From Miniphocaeibacter sp012841535 (GTDB lineage: Bacteria; Bacillota; Clostridia; Tissierellales; Peptoniphilaceae), in assembly GCF_049274025.1 (NCBI RefSeq), contig NZ_JBASRV010000012.1: a DNA stretch of 64,000 bases. One strand, written 5' to 3'. Position numbers and translations under genes: made by a program. Positions 1-8,824 of this stretch are shown here, in pieces (the first letter of the stretch is position 1; each line of letters opens with the position of its first letter). Below the pieces are notes generated by a model that saw nothing but the letters and a program-made list of their open reading frames with translations, made no database searches and was not told the DNA's origin.

Positions 1-22
1 ATTATCCTTACTTTCTATTTTT

Positions 23-679
23 TTAATCATTTGTAATATTAACCAACTCTTCTATATCGGAAGTTTTTCCTACTACTGACAATATATCTGAATCTCCTAT
101 TATTAAATCAGCATCAGGATTAATGATAATATCTTCATTACGTCTTACAGCAATAATACTTAAATTATATTTATTTCTTATTTCTAAATCCTTTATCATT
201 TTATTTGTCCAGTTTTTAGGAGCCTTTATTTCCATTAAGCTAAATTCTTCAGATACTTCAATAAAATCTATAATGCTTTTCTTAGTTAAGCTATGGGCTA
301 ATCTTAGTCCTGTTTCTTTTTCCGGAATTATAACCTTGTCTGCACCAATTTTTGTCATAATCTTCCCATGTAAGGTATCTTTTACTTTAGCTATTACAGT
401 GTCTACTCCCAATTCCTTTGCTGTTGCAGTAACTAGTACAGAAGCTTCAAAATTTGAACTCATACCTATTATAACTACATCAAAATTCTGTACCCCTAAA
501 TCTTCCAGTACACCTTCTGCAGTAACATCTGCTGTTACTGCATAGTTAACAAATGGACTAATTTCATTTACTACATCTTCATCTTGATCTATTACCAAAA
601 CCTCTTGATTTAATTCAGATAGTTTTAAGGCTAAAGATTTTCCAAATCTACCACAACCAATAACTACAAATTGTTTCAT
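23..679 (-). CDS. ktrA: KtrA/TrkA-type potassium channel regulatory subunit
   Basis: Cytoplasmic gating subunit of a Ktr/Trk potassium uptake system. The 218-residue protein starts with a Rossmann RCK/TrkA-N fold whose GCGRFG nucleotide loop is at residues 8-13, followed by an acidic strand end (VLVIDQDED, about 28-36) that would contact NAD(H) or ATP/ADP. A TrkA-C ligand-binding domain fills about 135-218. The length fits single-RCK KtrA (about 220 residues), not the tandem-RCK TrkA of enterobacteria. An AGGTGAG ribosome binding site precedes the ATG. It lies 7 bp downstream of the membrane subunit gene, so the two form an operon. Family assignment is secure; the choice of name between KtrA and TrkA is by length only. 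Confidence 0.92.
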   Translation of the reverse strand: MKQFVVIGCGRFGKSLALKLSELNQEVLVIDQDEDVVNEISPFVNYAVTADVTAEGVLEDLGVQNFDVVIIGMSSNFEASVLVTATAKELGVDTVIAKVKDTLHGKIMTKIGADKVIIPEKETGLRLAHSLTKKSIIDFIEVSEEFSLMEIKAPKNWTNKMIKDLEIRNKYNLSIIAVRRNEDIIINPDADLIIGDSDILSVVGKTSDIEELVNITND

Positions 680-686
680 TTCTCAC

Positions 687-2030
687 CTATCCTAAAATAA
701 TATTTCCGTAAGCTTCCTTATATTGTTTCTTCTTCTTGTCTTTTGAAAAAGCAAATAATAAAGTTAACATTCCAACTCTACCTAAATACATAGTCAAAAT
801 AATTAACAACTTTGATATATTTGCTAGCTCTGGAGTAATTCCTCTACTAATTCCTACTGTTGCCGTAGCTGAAACAACTTCATAAAAAACATCTAGTGGA
901 GGAAATGGTTCTATAATAATTATTACTAAAGAAACAAATAATACCCAAAATGTAAAAATAATAAATACTGTAATAGCTTTAAATACCTGTTCTGTTCTAA
1001 TACTTTTATTAAATACTACAATATTTTCATTTCTCTTTACTTCATTTACTACAGTAATTATTAATAATGCCAATGTCGTTATTTTTAAACCACCTGCTGT
1101 ACTAGCCGGTGCTCCCCCAATAAACATTGTAAGTATACTTACAATAGCACTACTATCCTTTAGTGCCGCTTGGTCTATTGAATAATAACCTGCAGTTCTT
1201 AATGTTACCGATTGAAAAAATGATGCTATTGTTTTATCTTTTGTATTAAGTCCTCCTAAGGTACCTGGATTATTATACTCAGCTATAAATATAAAAACCG
1301 CTACAGAAACTATTAAAAATCCTGTTCCTATTAATACAATTTTAGCGTGTAATGAGTACTTCTTAAAATTAAATTTATATGCCGTTATATTCATGTATAC
1401 ATTAAATCCAAGACCACCTAAAATTATTAATCCGGCTATTGTTAACATTACTAAAGCGTTTGAATTATAATTAGTTAAACTTGAATCGCCTAAAATATCA
1501 AATCCAGCATTACAAAAAGATGAAATTGAATGAAATATACTATACCAAATACCCTTTCCTAAACCATATTCAGGTATAAAAGTAATAGATAGTAAAGCCG
1601 CTCCTATTAATTCAATAATAAAAGTTGATGCTAAAACGTATTTTATTAACTTTACAAGCCCCTTCATATTATCTGTACTTAATTGTTCTTTTATTACTAA
1701 TCTTGAAGATAAGGTAATTCTTTTACCTAAAATCAATGCCATTAATGTTGACATTGTCATTATTCCTAATCCACCAATTTGTATTAATACAATAATTACA
1801 ACATGTCCAAATGTACTCCAATGGCTAGCTGTAACTACTGGAGTAAGTCCAGTAACACAGACATTCGACGTTGAAACAAAGAGGCAATCTATGTAATTAC
1901 CTACACTACCATCTGCAGATGATATAGGAAGCATTAATAAAAAGCTTCCTATTATAATTACAGTAAAAAAACCTAAAACTAAATATAGTGATGGATTATC
2001 TATTATTCTTTTTTTTCTTATAGTTTTCAT
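687..2030 (-). CDS. ktrB: KtrB/TrkH-type potassium translocating subunit
   Basis: Integral membrane subunit that carries K+ (with Na+ or H+) into the cell. The 447-residue protein is hydrophobic throughout and shows the repeated pore-loop architecture of the Trk/Ktr/HKT superfamily, with filter-like segments such as SNVCVTGLTP, SSFCNAGFD, TLRTAGYYS and SATATVGISRG. The size fits KtrB. I place the start at the ATG at 2030 (MKTIRKKR); a GTG nine bases upstream is possible. The ribosome binding site is weak. It is followed directly by the regulatory subunit. No promoter with a good -35 was seen in the short gap after the rplT terminator. Confidence 0.9.
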   Translation of the reverse strand: MKTIRKKRIIDNPSLYLVLGFFTVIIIGSFLLMLPISSADGSVGNYIDCLFVSTSNVCVTGLTPVVTASHWSTFGHVVIIVLIQIGGLGIMTMSTLMALILGKRITLSSRLVIKEQLSTDNMKGLVKLIKYVLASTFIIELIGAALLSITFIPEYGLGKGIWYSIFHSISSFCNAGFDILGDSSLTNYNSNALVMLTIAGLIILGGLGFNVYMNITAYKFNFKKYSLHAKIVLIGTGFLIVSVAVFIFIAEYNNPGTLGGLNTKDKTIASFFQSVTLRTAGYYSIDQAALKDSSAIVSILTMFIGGAPASTAGGLKITTLALLIITVVNEVKRNENIVVFNKSIRTEQVFKAITVFIIFTFWVLFVSLVIIIIEPFPPLDVFYEVVSATATVGISRGITPELANISKLLIILTMYLGRVGMLTLLFAFSKDKKKKQYKEAYGNIILG

Positions 2031-2091
2031 TTTAACCACTTCTGATATATTTGATTTATATATATTATTTGTTTTAATTATTTAGGTAAAC

Positions 2092-2113
2092 AAAAAAACC
2101 CCAAGTTTTGGGA
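2092..2113 (-). terminator. Rho-independent terminator of infC-rpmI-rplT
   Basis: On the minus strand a short GC-containing stem (CCCAA/TTGGG) is followed by GTTTTTTTG, directly after the rplT stop. It separates the ribosomal operon from ktrB. Confidence 0.75.
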
Positions 2114-2114
2114 T

Positions 2115-2465
2115 TTAAGCGTTTTTAGCTATTTCTACTAATTGTGCAAATGCATTTGGATCGTTAATAGCCATTTCAGATAACATTTTTCTATTCATAT
2201 TTATATTAGCTTTTTTTAAACCATGCATAAATTTACTATAGCTTAAGCCGTTTTGTCTAGATGCTGCATTTATTCTAGCAATCCATAATTGTCTAAAATC
2301 TCTTTTTCTTCTTTTTCTACCTATATAAGAATAAGTCATTGACTTAATAACAGCTTGATTTGCTGTTCTATATAATGTAGATTTTGATCCATAATAACCT
2401 TTTGCTGCTTTTAATACTTTTTTATGTTTAGCATGTGCTGTAACACCACGTTTAATTCTTGCCAT
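2115..2465 (-). CDS. rplT: 50S ribosomal protein L20
   Basis: Large-subunit protein needed early in 50S assembly and, in Firmicutes, the autoregulator of its own operon. The 116-residue basic protein has the family N-terminus MARIKRGVTAHAKHKK and the core RKRRKRDFRQLWIARINAA. Length is typical (about 117-119). It is the last gene of infC-rpmI-rplT, 22 bp after rpmI, with a good AGGAGG-like site. Regulation by L20 binding to the leader upstream of infC is known for Bacillus subtilis and inferred here from the leader hairpins. Confidence 0.97.
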   Translation of the reverse strand: MARIKRGVTAHAKHKKVLKAAKGYYGSKSTLYRTANQAVIKSMTYSYIGRKRRKRDFRQLWIARINAASRQNGLSYSKFMHGLKKANINMNRKMLSEMAINDPNAFAQLVEIAKNA

Positions 2466-2487
2466 TTAATTTTCCTCCTAACAATAT

Positions 2488-2679
2488 TTATGGAATCATA
2501 TGATTAATTCTTTTTTGATCTCCACTGCTTACTAAAGTACCTTTTCTTAAATTTCTAATTCTCTTTGGAGATTTCTTAGAAGTTAAGTGACTTTTATAAG
2601 CTTTGAATCTTCTTAATTTACCAGTTCCAGTTCTTTTAAATCTCTTAGCAGAAGCTCTATGTGTTTTCATCTTTGGCAT
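2488..2679 (-). CDS. rpmI: 50S ribosomal protein L35
   Basis: Small basic large-subunit protein of 63 residues with the family pattern MPKMKTHRASAKRFK and a C-terminal KRIRNLRKGTLVS. Middle gene of the infC operon, 14 bp after infC. AGGAGG lies at the right distance upstream of the ATG. Confidence 0.97.
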   Translation of the reverse strand: MPKMKTHRASAKRFKRTGTGKLRRFKAYKSHLTSKKSPKRIRNLRKGTLVSSGDQKRINHMIP

Positions 2680-2693
2680 AATATTCCTCCTAA

Positions 2694-3209
2694 TTATTTA
2701 TCTGTAATTGAGTTTAGTATCATAATCATACTTCTACCTTCCATAGCAGGCTTTTTCTCAATTACACCATTTTCTTCAGTCAATTCAGCAAATTTATTAA
2801 GAACATCTCTACCAATTGCAGTATGTCCTAATTCTCTTCCTCTAAATCTAACAGAAACCTTTACTTTATCCCCATTTTGTAAAAACTTATTAGCTCTTTT
2901 AGCCTTTACATTTAAATCATGTGTATCAATATTTGGGGAAAGTCTCACTTCTTTAACATTGATTGTCTTCTGTTTCTTTCTAGATTCCTTTTCTTTTTTT
3001 ATAGTTTCGTATTTAAACTTACCATAATCCATAATCTTACAAACAGGTGGATTAGCAGTTGGAGCTACATTTACTAGATCAAGATTACTCTCCCTAGCTA
3101 ATTCTAATGCTTTGGCAATAGGAACTATTCCTTTCTGTTCGCCTTTGGCATCAATCAATCTAACCTCTTTTGCTCTAATCTCATCATTAATTTGTAATTC
3201 CTTAATAAT
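2694..3209 (-). CDS. infC: Translation initiation factor IF-3 with AUU start
   Basis: IF-3 binds the 30S subunit, prevents premature 50S joining and checks the start codon and initiator tRNA. The mature protein begins (M)IKELQINDEIRAKEVRLI and contains PPVCKIMDYGKFKYE and the RKKQK linker between N and C domains; 171 residues, normal for the family. The open frame extends further upstream, but homology to Bacillus IF-3 starts here, and GGAGG at 3215-3219 sits 5 nt before an ATT at 3207-3209 (a second ATT follows). No ATG is near. An AUU start is the known basis of IF-3 autorepression in Escherichia coli, so translational self-control is likely. Confidence 0.93.
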   Translation of the reverse strand: MIKELQINDEIRAKEVRLIDAKGEQKGIVPIAKALELARESNLDLVNVAPTANPPVCKIMDYGKFKYETIKKEKESRKKQKTINVKEVRLSPNIDTHDLNVKAKRANKFLQNGDKVKVSVRFRGRELGHTAIGRDVLNKFAELTEENGVIEKKPAMEGRSMIMILNSITDK

Positions 3210-3345
3210 ACACACCTCCGTGTTTTTAAATAAAAAATGGCAGGTAGAAATACCCGCCAAAATTACAAATATAAACGTAATTAAATTAATACCTTATTCA
3301 TCTAATGATAAGGTGAGAGCGGATAACTCTACTTATTCAACATTG
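3210..3345 (-). promoter_or_regulatory. infC operon leader with attenuator (L20-leader-like)
   Basis: Transcribed leader of about 135 nt. Read on the minus strand it shows a small AGAG/CTCT hairpin (3316-3330), a perfect ACCTTAT/ATAAGGT hairpin (3291-3314) and, next to the gene, an 8-bp hairpin GGCGGGTA/TACCTGCC (3239-3258) followed by ATTTTTTA, which is an intrinsic terminator placed before the GGAGG of infC. Bacillus L20 leaders use a terminator in the same position, exposed when L20 binds. I infer the same here; I could not fold it or compare it with the Rfam L20 leader. Confidence 0.65.
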
Positions 3346-3348
3346 CCT

Positions 3349-3377
3349 ATTATACTATCAAATAATTCTTATGTCAA
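3349..3377 (-). promoter_or_regulatory. Consensus sigma-A promoter of infC operon
   Basis: TTGACA (3372-3377), a 17-bp spacer and TATAAT (3349-3354) on the minus strand: a perfect match to consensus. It abuts the 3' end of asnS, so infC is uncoupled from asnS. Confidence 0.93.
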
Positions 3378-4763
3378 CTAATATTCACAATGACCTACTG
3401 TTCTTGGAAATGGTATTACGTCCCTTATATTTGTCATACCTGTTAAATACATAAGCATTCTTTCAAATCCCAAGCCATAACCACCATGCTTAGCAGTACC
3501 AAATTTTCTCAAATCTAGATACCAACTATAATCTTCTGGTTTTAAACCTGCTTCTTCAATTTTATTTAATAGTACATCATATCTATATTCCCTTTCACTA
3601 CCACCGATTAATTCACCTATACCAGGCACCAATAAATCTGTAGCAGCTACAGTTTTACCATCTTCATTAAGTTTCATGTAGAAAGCTTTTATTTCTTTTG
3701 GATAATCGGTTATAAAAATAGGACCATTAGCTATTTTTTCACTTAAGTATCTTTCATGTTCTGTTTGTAAATCTATTCCCCATTTTACAGGATAATCAAA
3801 CTTTACATCTGCTTTTTCCAATATATCAATAGCTTCTGTATAGGTCATTTTTTTAAATTCACTATTTGATACTTTCTCTAATCTTCCTATTAACCCTTTG
3901 TCAATAAAATTATTGAAAAACTCCATTTCTTGTGGGCATTTTTCAAGTACATATTTAATAATATATCTAACCATATCCTCTGCTAAATTACATACATCTT
4001 CTAATTCAGCAAAAGCTATTTCTGGTTCTATCATCCAAAATTCTGCAGCATGTCTTGGTGTATTTGAATTTTCAGCTCTAAAAGTAGGACCAAATGTGTA
4101 AACATTTCTATGGGACATAGCATAAGATTCAACTTGTAATTGTCCACTAACTGTTAAATTAGTTCTTTTACCAAAGAAATCTTCCGAAAAATCTACATTT
4201 CCATCTTCATCTTTAGGTAGGTTGTTTAAATCTAAAGTAGAAACTTCAAACATTTCTCCAGCACCTTCTGCATCAGATGCCGTAATTATTGGTGTATGCA
4301 CATATACAAATCCCCTTTCATTAAAGAATTTGTGAATAGCATAACTCAGTTCAGACCTAACTTTAAAAACAGCATTAAAGGTATTGGTCCTTGACCTTAA
4401 ATGTAATAAAGTTCTTAGAAATTCAAAAGTATGTCTTTTTTTCTGTAAAGGATAGTCATCAGAAGATTTTCCCTCTACTACTATTTGTTTAGCTTGAATT
4501 TCATATTTTTGCTTTGCATTTGGCGTACTAACTAATTTCCCATTTACAATAATAGCACTACTTAAATGTAGTTTACTAATCTCTTCAAAATTCTCTAGGT
4601 TTGAATCCACTACTACTTGAATTGGTTTAAATTGAGTTCCATCGTGAAGTTCAATAAATCCTAATTTTTTTTGAAATCTTGAATTTTTAATCCAGCCAGC
4701 TACTTCTATATCTTTGTCAATATATTCTTCGTATTTTTTTTCTAAGTCCTTTAATAATATCAA
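3378..4763 (-). CDS. asnS: Asparaginyl-tRNA synthetase
   Basis: Class II aminoacyl-tRNA synthetase joining asparagine to tRNA-Asn in the cytoplasm. The 461-residue protein has an N-terminal OB-fold anticodon domain (about 1-110), motif 2 FRAENSNTPRHAAEFWM, typical of AsnRS rather than AspRS, and motif 3 GYGLGFERMLMYLTG ending in the usual FPRTVGHCEY tail. Translation starts at a TTG at 4763, preceded by AAAGGAG seven bases away; there is no ATG in frame nearby. It follows rarA by one base, so the pair is probably co-transcribed. No T-box was seen. Confidence 0.96.
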   Translation of the reverse strand: MILLKDLEKKYEEYIDKDIEVAGWIKNSRFQKKLGFIELHDGTQFKPIQVVVDSNLENFEEISKLHLSSAIIVNGKLVSTPNAKQKYEIQAKQIVVEGKSSDDYPLQKKRHTFEFLRTLLHLRSRTNTFNAVFKVRSELSYAIHKFFNERGFVYVHTPIITASDAEGAGEMFEVSTLDLNNLPKDEDGNVDFSEDFFGKRTNLTVSGQLQVESYAMSHRNVYTFGPTFRAENSNTPRHAAEFWMIEPEIAFAELEDVCNLAEDMVRYIIKYVLEKCPQEMEFFNNFIDKGLIGRLEKVSNSEFKKMTYTEAIDILEKADVKFDYPVKWGIDLQTEHERYLSEKIANGPIFITDYPKEIKAFYMKLNEDGKTVAATDLLVPGIGELIGGSEREYRYDVLLNKIEEAGLKPEDYSWYLDLRKFGTAKHGGYGLGFERMLMYLTGMTNIRDVIPFPRTVGHCEY

Positions 4764-4764
4764 T

Positions 4765-6078
4765 TTATTTCTCCTTTAACTTTTTCATATATTCTTTAAT
4801 ATTTAATTCATATCCTATATCACTTGGTATATAATATTTCTTCTCTTTAAAATTGTTTGGAAAATATCTTTGTTCAACATATGAATTTTCATAGTCATGA
4901 GGATATTTATAACCCTTACCTATTCCTAATTTCTCTGCTCCCTTATAATGAGCATCTTTTAAATAGTTAGGTATTTCTAAGTTAGTATTATTATTAATAT
5001 CACTCATAGCATTTTTTATTGCTAAATAAGATCTGTTACTTTTAGGTGCAGTTGCTAAGTATAAAACACCTTGGGCTAAATTTAATTGAGCTTCTGGTAA
5101 GCCAATTATTTCCACAGCCCTAAAAACATTATTAGCCACTTGAAGTGCATTGGGATCAGCATTACCTATATCCTCTGATGCAAATATAACCATTCTCCGA
5201 GCAATAAATTTAGGATCCTCTCCTGATTTTATCATTTTAGCTAAATAAAGTATAGCTGCATCAGGATCAGAACCTCTCATAGACTTAATAAATGCAGAAA
5301 TTGTATTGTAATGATAGTCTGAATCTTTATCATACAAGTTTGTTGTATTTAAAAAAGATTCTTCAACAATTTTTTTATCTATTAATATAATACCATCTAC
5401 AGGTTCTGTAGAAAGTACTGCAACTTCTAAGCCATTTAAAGCAGCTCTAACATCACCGTTAGATAATTTAGCAACAAAATATAATGTTTCTTTATTAATT
5501 TCAACATTATATTTTTTTAGTCCATTTTCTAGAGTTAGGGCTCTTTGTAAAGCCTTAACTATATCATCTTCTGTAAGATTTTTTAATTCAATTATTTTAC
5601 ATCTTGACAATAGCGCCTTATTAACTTCAAAATATGGGTTTTCTGTAGTTGCCCCAATTAAGGTTATTAATCCATTTTCTACATGAGGTAATAATGCATC
5701 CTGTTGCGACTTATTAAATCTATGAATTTCATCAATAAACAATATTGTACCTTTATTATAGAAGCTTAAATTAGACTCTGCATTTTTTACAACTTCTTTT
5801 ATGTCCTTAACTCCAGAAGTTACAGCAGATAATTTTTCAAATACCCTATTAGTTGTATTGGAAATTATCATAGCTAAAGTCGTCTTACCAATACCTGGTG
5901 GTCCATAAATAATCAATGAACCTATTCTATCGCTCTTTATTAATCTATCTAAGGGGCTGTTTTTATAAATAATATGTTTTTGACCGTAAAAATCCTCTAG
6001 GGTTTTTGGTCTAATTCTATCGGCTAAGGGTGCATTTTTATTAATTGATTTTTTTCTACTGTATTCAAATAAATCCAT
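4765..6078 (-). CDS. rarA: Replication-associated recombination protein RarA (MgsA) AAA ATPase
   Basis: Clamp-loader-like AAA+ ATPase acting at stalled replication forks. The 437-residue protein has Walker A GPPGIGKT at 59-66, Walker B LFIDEIHRF with sensor 1 GATTENP, and the C-terminal MgsA domain with SEDIGNADP and LPEAQLNLAQ. I chose the ATG at 6078 because GGAG lies seven bases upstream and the family begins MDLF. Gene order rarA-asnS with a one-base gap. Strong family identity. Confidence 0.95.
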   Translation of the reverse strand: MDLFEYSRKKSINKNAPLADRIRPKTLEDFYGQKHIIYKNSPLDRLIKSDRIGSLIIYGPPGIGKTTLAMIISNTTNRVFEKLSAVTSGVKDIKEVVKNAESNLSFYNKGTILFIDEIHRFNKSQQDALLPHVENGLITLIGATTENPYFEVNKALLSRCKIIELKNLTEDDIVKALQRALTLENGLKKYNVEINKETLYFVAKLSNGDVRAALNGLEVAVLSTEPVDGIILIDKKIVEESFLNTTNLYDKDSDYHYNTISAFIKSMRGSDPDAAILYLAKMIKSGEDPKFIARRMVIFASEDIGNADPNALQVANNVFRAVEIIGLPEAQLNLAQGVLYLATAPKSNRSYLAIKNAMSDINNNTNLEIPNYLKDAHYKGAEKLGIGKGYKYPHDYENSYVEQRYFPNNFKEKKYYIPSDIGYELNIKEYMKKLKEK

Positions 6079-6134
6079 TTTTATCTCCAAACTTTTATTA
6101 GCATTTTACCATATCTTACCTAAATATAAAAATA

Positions 6135-6160
6135 AAAAAAAGACAAAATTGTCTTTTTTT
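6135..6160 (-). terminator. Terminator after nrdR
   Basis: AAAAAAAGACAA/TTGTCTTTTTTT hairpin with A and T runs on both sides. It ends the division cluster transcript on the minus strand. Confidence 0.8.
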
Positions 6161-6168
6161 TATTTAAA

Positions 6169-6615
6169 CTATTTGATTTTTTCTATTTCATCATAAAATG
6201 AACTAACATCTTGAAATTCTTTATAGACAGATGCAAATCTTACATATGCTACTTTATCTATTTCTTTTAACTTTTCCATTATTATTTCACCAATTAAGGA
6301 AGAAGGAACTTCTTTTAAATTTAAATGATTAATATCTATTTCAATTTCCTTAGTCGCTTTTTCTAAATCTTCCATTGGAACTTTTCTCTTATAACAAGAA
6401 CGAACCATTCCATTTAAAATCTTATTTCTATCATAAGCTTCCCTTTCTTGGTTTTTCTTTATTACAATAAGAGGATTATTCTCATATTTCTCATAAGTAG
6501 TAAATCTCCTCTTACATGACAGACATTCTCTGCGTCTTCTAATTGAAGTTTCAGAATCTACTTGTCTAGAGTCCACAACTTTAGTATTTGTTGAATCACA
6601 GAAAGGACATCTCAT
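6169..6615 (-). CDS. nrdR: Transcriptional repressor NrdR
   Basis: Represses ribonucleotide reductase genes in response to ATP/dATP. The 148-residue protein has the N-terminal zinc ribbon with cysteines at 3, 6, 31 and 34 (CPFC...CLSC) and an ATP-cone domain from about 48 (VIKKNQEREAYDRNKI). Length is typical. It follows ftsZ by two bases, so it would be transcribed with the division genes; a terminator closes the operon. No reductase gene is in the window. Confidence 0.96.
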   Translation of the reverse strand: MRCPFCDSTNTKVVDSRQVDSETSIRRRRECLSCKRRFTTYEKYENNPLIVIKKNQEREAYDRNKILNGMVRSCYKRKVPMEDLEKATKEIEIDINHLNLKEVPSSLIGEIIMEKLKEIDKVAYVRFASVYKEFQDVSSFYDEIEKIK

Positions 6616-6618
6616 TAA

Positions 6619-7716
6619 TTAAAAGCCTCTTTTTTTCAAGAATGAAGGAATTTCTAATTCGTCTGATATATTGTCTTTTTCTGAACTAGCATCTCCTTCT
6701 GATTTTTCATTTGTTTTCTTATTTTTCTCATTATCGCCTGAAATAATATTTTTACCTAATTTTTCATCAAATCCAGTAGCTATTACAGTAATTTTAATAT
6801 CATCTTTTAAGCTTTCATCTATTCCAGCACCAAAAATAATATTTGCATCTGCATCTACAGCTTCCCTTATTAACTCTGAAGCTTCATTAATTTCAAATAA
6901 TCCTAAATCAGAACCAGTAACATTAATAAGAACAGCTTTTGCTCCATCAATAGATGTTTCTAATAGAGGACTCTTAACTGCTGCTTTTGCTGCTTCAACA
7001 GCTCTGTTTTCCCCTGTAGCTATTCCAATACCCATATGAGCAATACCTTGATCATACATAATCGCTTTTACGTCTGCAAAATCTAGGTTAATTAAGTTAG
7101 GTACTGCTATTAAGTCAGATATACCCTTAATTCCATTCATAAGAACTTCATCTGCCATAGAAAAAGCTTCAGACATAGTTGTTCTTTTTTCTGCTACTTG
7201 TAATAGTCTATCGTTTGGAATTATGACTAAAGTATCTACTTTATCCTTTAAAGCTTCAATACCCTGTTCAGCTTGTAACTGTCTTTTTCTTCCTTCAAAA
7301 GCAAAAGGTTTTGTTACAACTCCAACTGTTAGTATTCCCAATTCCTTAGCAATTTCCGCCACTATTGGTGCAGCTCCTGTACCAGTACCACCGCCCATTC
7401 CAGCAGTTATAAATACCATGTCAGCTCCTTGAAGCATTTCAACAATATCATTTCTACTTTCTTCTGCAGCTTTTTGACCTACTGTCGGATTAGCTCCTGC
7501 ACCTAAACCCTTTGTTAGTTTTTGTCCTATTTGTAATTTATTTTCGATTTGACTAGTAGTAAGAATTTGTTTATCCGTATTTACAGCAATAAATTCAACA
7601 CCTGATAAACCACTTTCGTGCATTCTCATTATTGCATTATTACCACCGCCACCAACACCTACTACTTTAATTTTAGCTAAATCATCATTATTGTTTACTT
7701 CCATTTCAAAGCTCAT
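6619..7716 (-). CDS. ftsZ: Cell division protein FtsZ
   Basis: Tubulin-like GTPase that forms the division ring. In the 365-residue protein the tubulin signature GGGTGTG is at 108-114, preceded by the N-terminal GGGGNNA loop (22-28). The C-terminal tail ELEIPSFLKKRGF is the conserved peptide that binds membrane anchors. A strong GGGGAGG precedes the ATG. The gene normally beside it, ftsA, is absent here; the 367 bp upstream are non-coding. It is followed closely by nrdR. Confidence 0.98.
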   Translation of the reverse strand: MSFEMEVNNNDDLAKIKVVGVGGGGNNAIMRMHESGLSGVEFIAVNTDKQILTTSQIENKLQIGQKLTKGLGAGANPTVGQKAAEESRNDIVEMLQGADMVFITAGMGGGTGTGAAPIVAEIAKELGILTVGVVTKPFAFEGRKRQLQAEQGIEALKDKVDTLVIIPNDRLLQVAEKRTTMSEAFSMADEVLMNGIKGISDLIAVPNLINLDFADVKAIMYDQGIAHMGIGIATGENRAVEAAKAAVKSPLLETSIDGAKAVLINVTGSDLGLFEINEASELIREAVDADANIIFGAGIDESLKDDIKITVIATGFDEKLGKNIISGDNEKNKKTNEKSEGDASSEKDNISDELEIPSFLKKRGF

Positions 7717-8083
7717 TTATTTTCCTCCCCGATATATTTATATTTAAGTCATTTACATCATTATCTCTTATTTTATCATAATAGTAAGTCTTAGTTCTAA
7801 TAACCACTATCTTGCAAAGCCTAAATTCAGTTCCTAAACTTAAATGTACTTCTAGTACACTACTTATTAAGATTCGTTCTTTTTTGTTGATTTGTCATAA
7901 TCTAAGTTTATGCTTATGATATATTTTCAATAAAACTACTATTAATCCAGTATTTTTATTAAAAATTATAATATTTGTTTTATTATAATTTAAAGTATTT
8001 TTTTGTATTTATATAAAAACTTGTACTATTAATACATTCATATTAACACATTACACTAAATAATTTCTAATTAATTCCCCTGT
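7717..8083. other. Non-coding gap between ftsQ and ftsZ
   Basis: 367 bp, very AT-rich. No open frame of useful length with a ribosome binding site exists on either strand, and no remnant of ftsA could be read. A small TGTAC/GTACA hairpin lies near 7850. Several TATAAT-like hexamers occur on the minus strand, none with a good -35 at 16-18 bp. It probably holds an ftsZ promoter that I cannot place. Confidence 0.5.
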
Positions 8084-8824
8084 TTAATCAGCTTTTATTA
8101 AGGGTTTGTCTATATTGCTTACATCAATAATTTTTACACTTATATCATCAGTACTAATTTGATTCACTAGCTGATCCAATAGGATCATTTTATCTTCTAA
8201 ATCAGCAGTATTTCCAATAATATATTTAGTAGAGTCTTTATCATACAATACTATATCATTTATATTTGAAAAGTCATATCTATTTACATCTATTTTTGAT
8301 TTATTAGTATAATCAAAAATAATCTTTATATTTTTATCATCAAAAATACTGGATTCATTTTTTAATAAACTTGCATCTACTCCATTAATTTCAGGTATGT
8401 CATTAATATCCTCTATCTTTTTTTTACTTACTTTTCCCAATGCATCTAACGAATTATATGAGCCATCTTCATTTTTTATATATGCAATTATACCATTTTC
8501 AACTATTTTAATATTAATTTTATTGGGATATTCCTTACTGACTTCTATTTTAAGTATATTATCATCTAATATGCTTTTTTTTATTTGTTTTTCACTAGTC
8601 CGAAAAATATTTTTGCCTAATAAGTTTGATTTTTCCACTATATCTTTTTCATCTAAATATTTATTTCCCTGAATGCTTACAGTCTTTATATTAAAATAAT
8701 CATGGGTCAATGCAAAAAAGGATAAGGTTAATATTATTCCTAAAAAAGTTAATAATATTACTACAAAAACGCTATTTTTATTTTTTTTAGTTTTTTTGTA
8801 TTTTTTCTTTCCTACCTGTCTCAT
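8084..8824 (-). CDS. ftsQ: Division protein FtsQ/DivIB
   Basis: Bitopic division protein that scaffolds FtsL and the septal peptidoglycan synthase. The 246 residues comprise a very basic cytoplasmic tail, one membrane segment (about 20-42) and an external POTRA domain beginning KTVSIQGNKYL, followed by the beta domain. Its ATG overlaps the murG stop by 4 bp, consistent with translational coupling. Gram-positive workers call this protein DivIB. Confidence 0.88.
   Translation of the reverse strand: MRQVGKKKYKKTKKNKNSVFVVILLTFLGIILTLSFFALTHDYFNIKTVSIQGNKYLDEKDIVEKSNLLGKNIFRTSEKQIKKSILDDNILKIEVSKEYPNKINIKIVENGIIAYIKNEDGSYNSLDALGKVSKKKIEDINDIPEINGVDASLLKNESSIFDDKNIKIIFDYTNKSKIDVNRYDFSNINDIVLYDKDSTKYIIGNTADLEDKMILLDQLVNQISTDDISVKIIDVSNIDKPLIKAD

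Noticed and set aside
7717..8083. Possible ftsA remnant or small RNA between ftsQ and ftsZ
   Set aside because: No readable protein fragment, no terminator-like end and no consensus promoter; kept only as a non-coding gap.
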